A stretch of DNA of 35,984 nt from Streptomyces sp. Je 1-79 (GTDB lineage Bacteria > Actinomycetota > Actinomycetes > Streptomycetales > Streptomycetaceae): positions 245,063 to 281,046 of the forward strand of contig NZ_JAMGSL010000001.1 in the NCBI RefSeq assembly GCF_025195125.1. The letters run 5' to 3'. A model generated the notes under the pieces. The model did not search any database and had not been told where the DNA came from. It worked only from the letters and a program-made list of their open reading frames with translations. This document shows positions 33,172-35,984 of this stretch, in pieces (positions within the stretch are counted from its first letter, which is position 1; every line of letters begins with the position of its first letter). The translations under genes and the position numbers were made by a program.

Positions 33172-33295
33172 CCCTGCTCCGGCGGGCGCATGCCGAGGGT
33201 CACGTGCCCGCCGGTTCACTTCCCCTTGCCCAGCCCCCCACCCAGACACCCTCCCGCACGGACCCCTCCCTCTTCCTACTTCCCAGGAGCCTTCT

Positions 33296-34207
33296 GTGAG
33301 TCGCAAGCGAGTCCTGCCGCCGGCCATGCTCATCCTGTGCACCGCCGCCCTCGTGGGCACGGCCCCCGCGGTCGCCTCCCCCCAGACCGCCCCAACACCC
33401 ACGACGCCGCTGCGGATTCTGCTCACCAACGACGACGGCTACAACGCGCCCGGCATCCGCAAGGCGTTCGAGCGCCTGACCGCCGCCGGACACGACGTCA
33501 CCATCGTCGCCCCGCTCACCAACCAGAGCGGCAGCGGTACGAAGATGTCCAGCGCCCCCACGATCACGGTGAAGCACCCTGAGCCGAAGGTGTGGGCCGT
33601 CGACGGCAGCCCCGGCGACTCGGTGGCCTTCGGTCTCTCCGAGGTGTTCGAGGGCCGCGCCCCCGACCTGGTCGTGTCCGGCACCAACTTCGGGCCGAAC
33701 GTCGCCGGTCTCGCCAGCCACTCCGGTACGGTCGGCGGCGCCGTCGCGGCGGTGGAGTCGGGCGTACCCGCCATCGCGCTGAGCACGGGCGGTCTCTCGG
33801 TCCCCGACCCGGTCACCACCGTCAACGCGATGGGCCCGACGCTCGACTTCGCCGTCAAGCTCATCGACCGGCTGCGTACGCGGGCGAAGTCCGGGCCGCT
33901 GCTGCCCAAGGGCGTCGGTCTGAACGTCAACCACCCCGTCGTCGGAGCCGACGGCAAGGGCACCGCCGCCGGCGTGTCCACCACCTTCCAGGATCCGCAG
34001 ACCGTCCTCGAACCGGACTTCACCGACTCCGGCGACGGCACCTGGAAGGTCGGCGTGACCGTCGACCTGCGCCCGGCGGCCAAGGGGGGCGACCTGGAGG
34101 CCGTCAGCGCGGGCAGGATCGCCGTCAGCCCGATGAGCGCCAACTGGAACACCGGCCCCGTCGACCACGCGGTCACCGCGGCTCTGCTCGCCGGTCTGCG
34201 TCCCTGA
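33296..34207 (+). CDS. surE: Exported SurE-family phosphatase (5'/3'-nucleotidase)
   Basis: A 303-residue SurE phosphatase with an N-terminal signal peptide (residues 1-28, MLILCTAALVGTAPAVAS). Seen: the metal-binding LLTNDDGYNAPGI (Asp46-Asp47), the Ser/Thr-rich QSGSGTKMSS loop, VSGTNFGPNVAG and SHSGTVGGAVAAVESGVPAIALS. SurE proteins remove phosphate from nucleotides and short polyphosphates and are usually cytoplasmic; here the enzyme is predicted to act outside the cell. The GTG at 33296 has AGGAG about 7 nt upstream and gives the complete signal peptide. It lies 124 bp after the MFS gene and 31 bp before the secreted carboxylesterase, so the three are probably one transcript. Confidence 0.88.
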   Translation: MSRKRVLPPAMLILCTAALVGTAPAVASPQTAPTPTTPLRILLTNDDGYNAPGIRKAFERLTAAGHDVTIVAPLTNQSGSGTKMSSAPTITVKHPEPKVWAVDGSPGDSVAFGLSEVFEGRAPDLVVSGTNFGPNVAGLASHSGTVGGAVAAVESGVPAIALSTGGLSVPDPVTTVNAMGPTLDFAVKLIDRLRTRAKSGPLLPKGVGLNVNHPVVGADGKGTAAGVSTTFQDPQTVLEPDFTDSGDGTWKVGVTVDLRPAAKGGDLEAVSAGRIAVSPMSANWNTGPVDHAVTAALLAGLRP

Positions 34208-34238
34208 CCCCGCCCGACCAGCCAGCTCAGGAGGACGG

Positions 34239-35885
34239 ATGAAGCGGCCCGGTCAACGGCCCACTTCGGCAAGACCCCTGCTCGGTACGGCCCTCGCACT
34301 GGTGGCACTGCTCGCGTCGGCGGTCCCGGCCACGGCTTCGGTCGAGGCTTCGGCCACGGCCACTGCCTCCGAGGGTACGCCCGGGCGGCCCGTGGTCACC
34401 GTCGCGCAGGGCACGCTGCGCGGCCAGAACCACGACCGGGCACAGGAGTTCCTCGGTGTCCCCTACGCGGCGCCCCCGGTCGGGGACGCCCGACTGAGGG
34501 CGCCGCGTGAGCCGCGCCGATGGAGCGGCGTGCGGGAGGCGAACCTCCAGGCGCCGGCCTGTGTGCAGTTCTCGCCGTTCGGCCTCGCGGACCCGACCGC
34601 CGTCAGTGAGGACTGCCTCTATCTGGACGTGTACCGCCCCCAGGGGGCGAAGGCGGGAGCCCGGCTGCCGGTGATCCTGTGGATCCACGGGGGTGCGTAC
34701 AGCCAGGGCACCGGCACCCAGTTCGGCGGCAGGACGACGGCCGACCTCACGAACAGCGTCGTCGTCAGCATCAACTACCGCCTGGGGCAGCTCGGTTACC
34801 TCGCACTGCCCGAGCTCGCCGGGGAGAATGCCCGGCGCTCCGGCTCCTTCGGACTGCTGGACCAGATCCAGGCGCTGCGCTGGACACGGGCGAACATCGC
34901 CGCGTTCGGCGGGAACCCCGCCAAGGTGACGGTCTCGGGGCAGTCGGCGGGCAGCGGTTCGGTCTGCGGGCTCCTCGCGGCGCCCTCCGCGGCCGGACTG
35001 TTCCACCGTGCCGTTCTCCAGAGCGGCCCGTGCACGCTGCTCCGTACGCCCGACCGCGCGCGGGCCGCGTCGCAGGCCCGTGCGTTCGCCGAGGCGGCGG
35101 GGTGCGCCGACCCGGCCGTGGCGGCGGCGTGCCTGCGCGCCGCCCCGGCCGCCGCACTGGTCGAGGCGGCGCGTACGCTGCCGACCTCGGGACCGGCCTC
35201 GGGCGACGGGCTGCTGCCGCTGGACCCCGCCGCCGCGATCGGGAGCGGCGACTGGAACAAGGTGCCGGTCCTGATCGGGAGCACCCGCTCCGAGTCACGA
35301 CTGTTCGTGGCGCTGTCACAGCCGCGACTGACGGAGGCGGAGTACACGGCGCAGATCCTGGCGACGTACGGGACGGCGGGCCCGGAGGTGCTCGCCCGCT
35401 ATCCGGTCGCGGCGTACGGCTCGCCGTACCTGGCCCTCTCGGCGGTGATGACGGACTCCTCCTTCGCCTGCCACACGGCGTGGACGGCGCGGCTCCTCGC
35501 CTCACAGGTTCCTACATACGTCTACGAGTTCGACGACCCCGGCTCGCCGACCCTGGCGGGCGCACAGGTTCCCGGTCTCGACATGTCGAACGCGCACAGC
35601 GCCGAGCTGGCCTACCTGCACGACTTCACGGCGGGCGACCGGCCGCTCGCCCCGGCCCAGGTCGCGCTGGCGACGCGGATGAAGCGCTACTGGGGTGCCT
35701 TCGCCCGCTTCGGCTCCCCGGCCGTGCCGGGACAGACCGCCTGGCTCCCGACCGGCTCCGGGACCGTCACGGGTGAGGGGAGGGTGCTCAGGCTCCATCC
35801 GGAGGCGACGCGCATGGGCTCGGGGTTCGCGTCGGACCACCGGTGCGACTTCTGGCGGACCCAGCCGACCCGCCCACCGCTGTAG
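34239..35885 (+). CDS. Secreted type-B carboxylesterase
   Basis: A 548-residue exported carboxylesterase. Seen: a signal peptide ending near ATAS (residue 34), GVPYAAPPVGDARLRAP, SEDCLYLDVYRP, oxyanion motif HGGAY (150-154), nucleophile Ser236 in VSGQSAGSGSV, acidic residue in IGSTRSESRLF, and His in SNAHSAELAYL. Extra cysteines (VCGLL, AGCADP, ACLRA, FACHT, HRCDFW) suggest disulfides, as expected for an extracellular enzyme. The start has AGGAGG 5 nt upstream. It is last in the MFS-SurE-esterase set and would cleave an ester outside the cell before uptake. A weak CCCAC/GTGGG hairpin lies downstream near 35920-35935. Confidence 0.9.
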   Translation: MKRPGQRPTSARPLLGTALALVALLASAVPATASVEASATATASEGTPGRPVVTVAQGTLRGQNHDRAQEFLGVPYAAPPVGDARLRAPREPRRWSGVREANLQAPACVQFSPFGLADPTAVSEDCLYLDVYRPQGAKAGARLPVILWIHGGAYSQGTGTQFGGRTTADLTNSVVVSINYRLGQLGYLALPELAGENARRSGSFGLLDQIQALRWTRANIAAFGGNPAKVTVSGQSAGSGSVCGLLAAPSAAGLFHRAVLQSGPCTLLRTPDRARAASQARAFAEAAGCADPAVAAACLRAAPAAALVEAARTLPTSGPASGDGLLPLDPAAAIGSGDWNKVPVLIGSTRSESRLFVALSQPRLTEAEYTAQILATYGTAGPEVLARYPVAAYGSPYLALSAVMTDSSFACHTAWTARLLASQVPTYVYEFDDPGSPTLAGAQVPGLDMSNAHSAELAYLHDFTAGDRPLAPAQVALATRMKRYWGAFARFGSPAVPGQTAWLPTGSGTVTGEGRVLRLHPEATRMGSGFASDHRCDFWRTQPTRPPL

Positions 35886-35984
35886 CCACGAAAGCGCCGG
35901 GCTCGCACGCCCGGGGCCCCGCCCACCGCTGTGGGCCCCCGCACCCCGGCCCCGTACCCCGGCCCCCGCACGCCGTTCGGGGGG

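Noticed and set aside
35886..35984. Terminator after the secreted carboxylesterase
   Set aside because: Only a short CCCAC/GTGGG stem in C-rich sequence is visible, and the window ends, so no firm call is made.

Overview
The window is about 72% G+C or higher, with strong third-position GC, GGAGG-type ribosome binding sites and many ATGA/GTGA start-stop overlaps. Its left end is a complete whiE-type spore-pigment locus. Together these point to a Streptomyces chromosome, probably an arm-proximal accessory region. No tRNA, rRNA, CRISPR array, transposase or attachment site was found.

Region 1 (19-9551) is the aromatic polyketide locus for the grey spore pigment. It has the exact whiE order: a divergent FAD hydroxylase (ORFVIII), then SchA/CurD-like protein (I), cupin (II), KS-alpha (III), chain-length factor (IV), ACP (V), aromatase/cyclase (VI) and TcmI-like cyclase (VII). 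A strong hairpin terminator follows at 7317-7370. An O-methyltransferase and a secreted beta-helix protein run towards it from the right. Region 2 (9552-14582) is a miscellany: a secreted membrane-anchored protein with a class F-like sortase, an orphan TetR tail fragment, a lipoprotein, a NUDIX gene with its catalytic core deleted, and a fused ABC exporter.

Region 3 (14802-24378, all on the minus strand) is a tightly packed catabolic operon. Transcription runs from an aryl-CoA ligase fused to a hot-dog thioesterase, through a bifunctional salicylyl-CoA 5-hydroxylase/oxidoreductase, a nitrilase, gentisate 1,2-dioxygenase, a fumarylacetoacetate-hydrolase-family (maleylpyruvate) hydrolase and a maleate isomerase, to a PaaX-family regulator. 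Read as a pathway: aryl nitrile -> salicylate -> salicylyl-CoA -> gentisyl-CoA -> gentisate -> maleylpyruvate -> pyruvate + maleate -> fumarate. The nitrilase is coupled by ATGA overlaps on both sides, so the operon appears built to take in a nitrile. That, and the ligase-thioesterase fusion with a repeat-encoded linker, are the most novel parts of this region.

Region 4 (24502-35885) is an esterase/phosphatase neighbourhood. It holds an anti-sigma-type ATPase, an alpha/beta hydrolase, two PAP2 phosphatases (one lacking the PSGH histidine), a LacI regulator, a type-B carboxylesterase, and an MFS transporter - exported SurE - secreted type-B carboxylesterase set. Five copies of a palindromic operator close to GTTACACGTGTAAC lie only in three promoter regions: before the alpha/beta hydrolase, before lacI itself, and before the MFS set. 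This predicts one local LacI regulon of about five genes that hydrolyses and imports an ester- or phosphate-containing compound. A separate array of about six degenerate CCGCGATATCGCGG palindromes, spaced about 31 bp apart, lies between the carboxylesterase and the second PAP2 gene.

Starts were chosen by ribosome binding site, coupling to the upstream stop and family fit. All functions are read from motifs and domain order by eye, without database searches.
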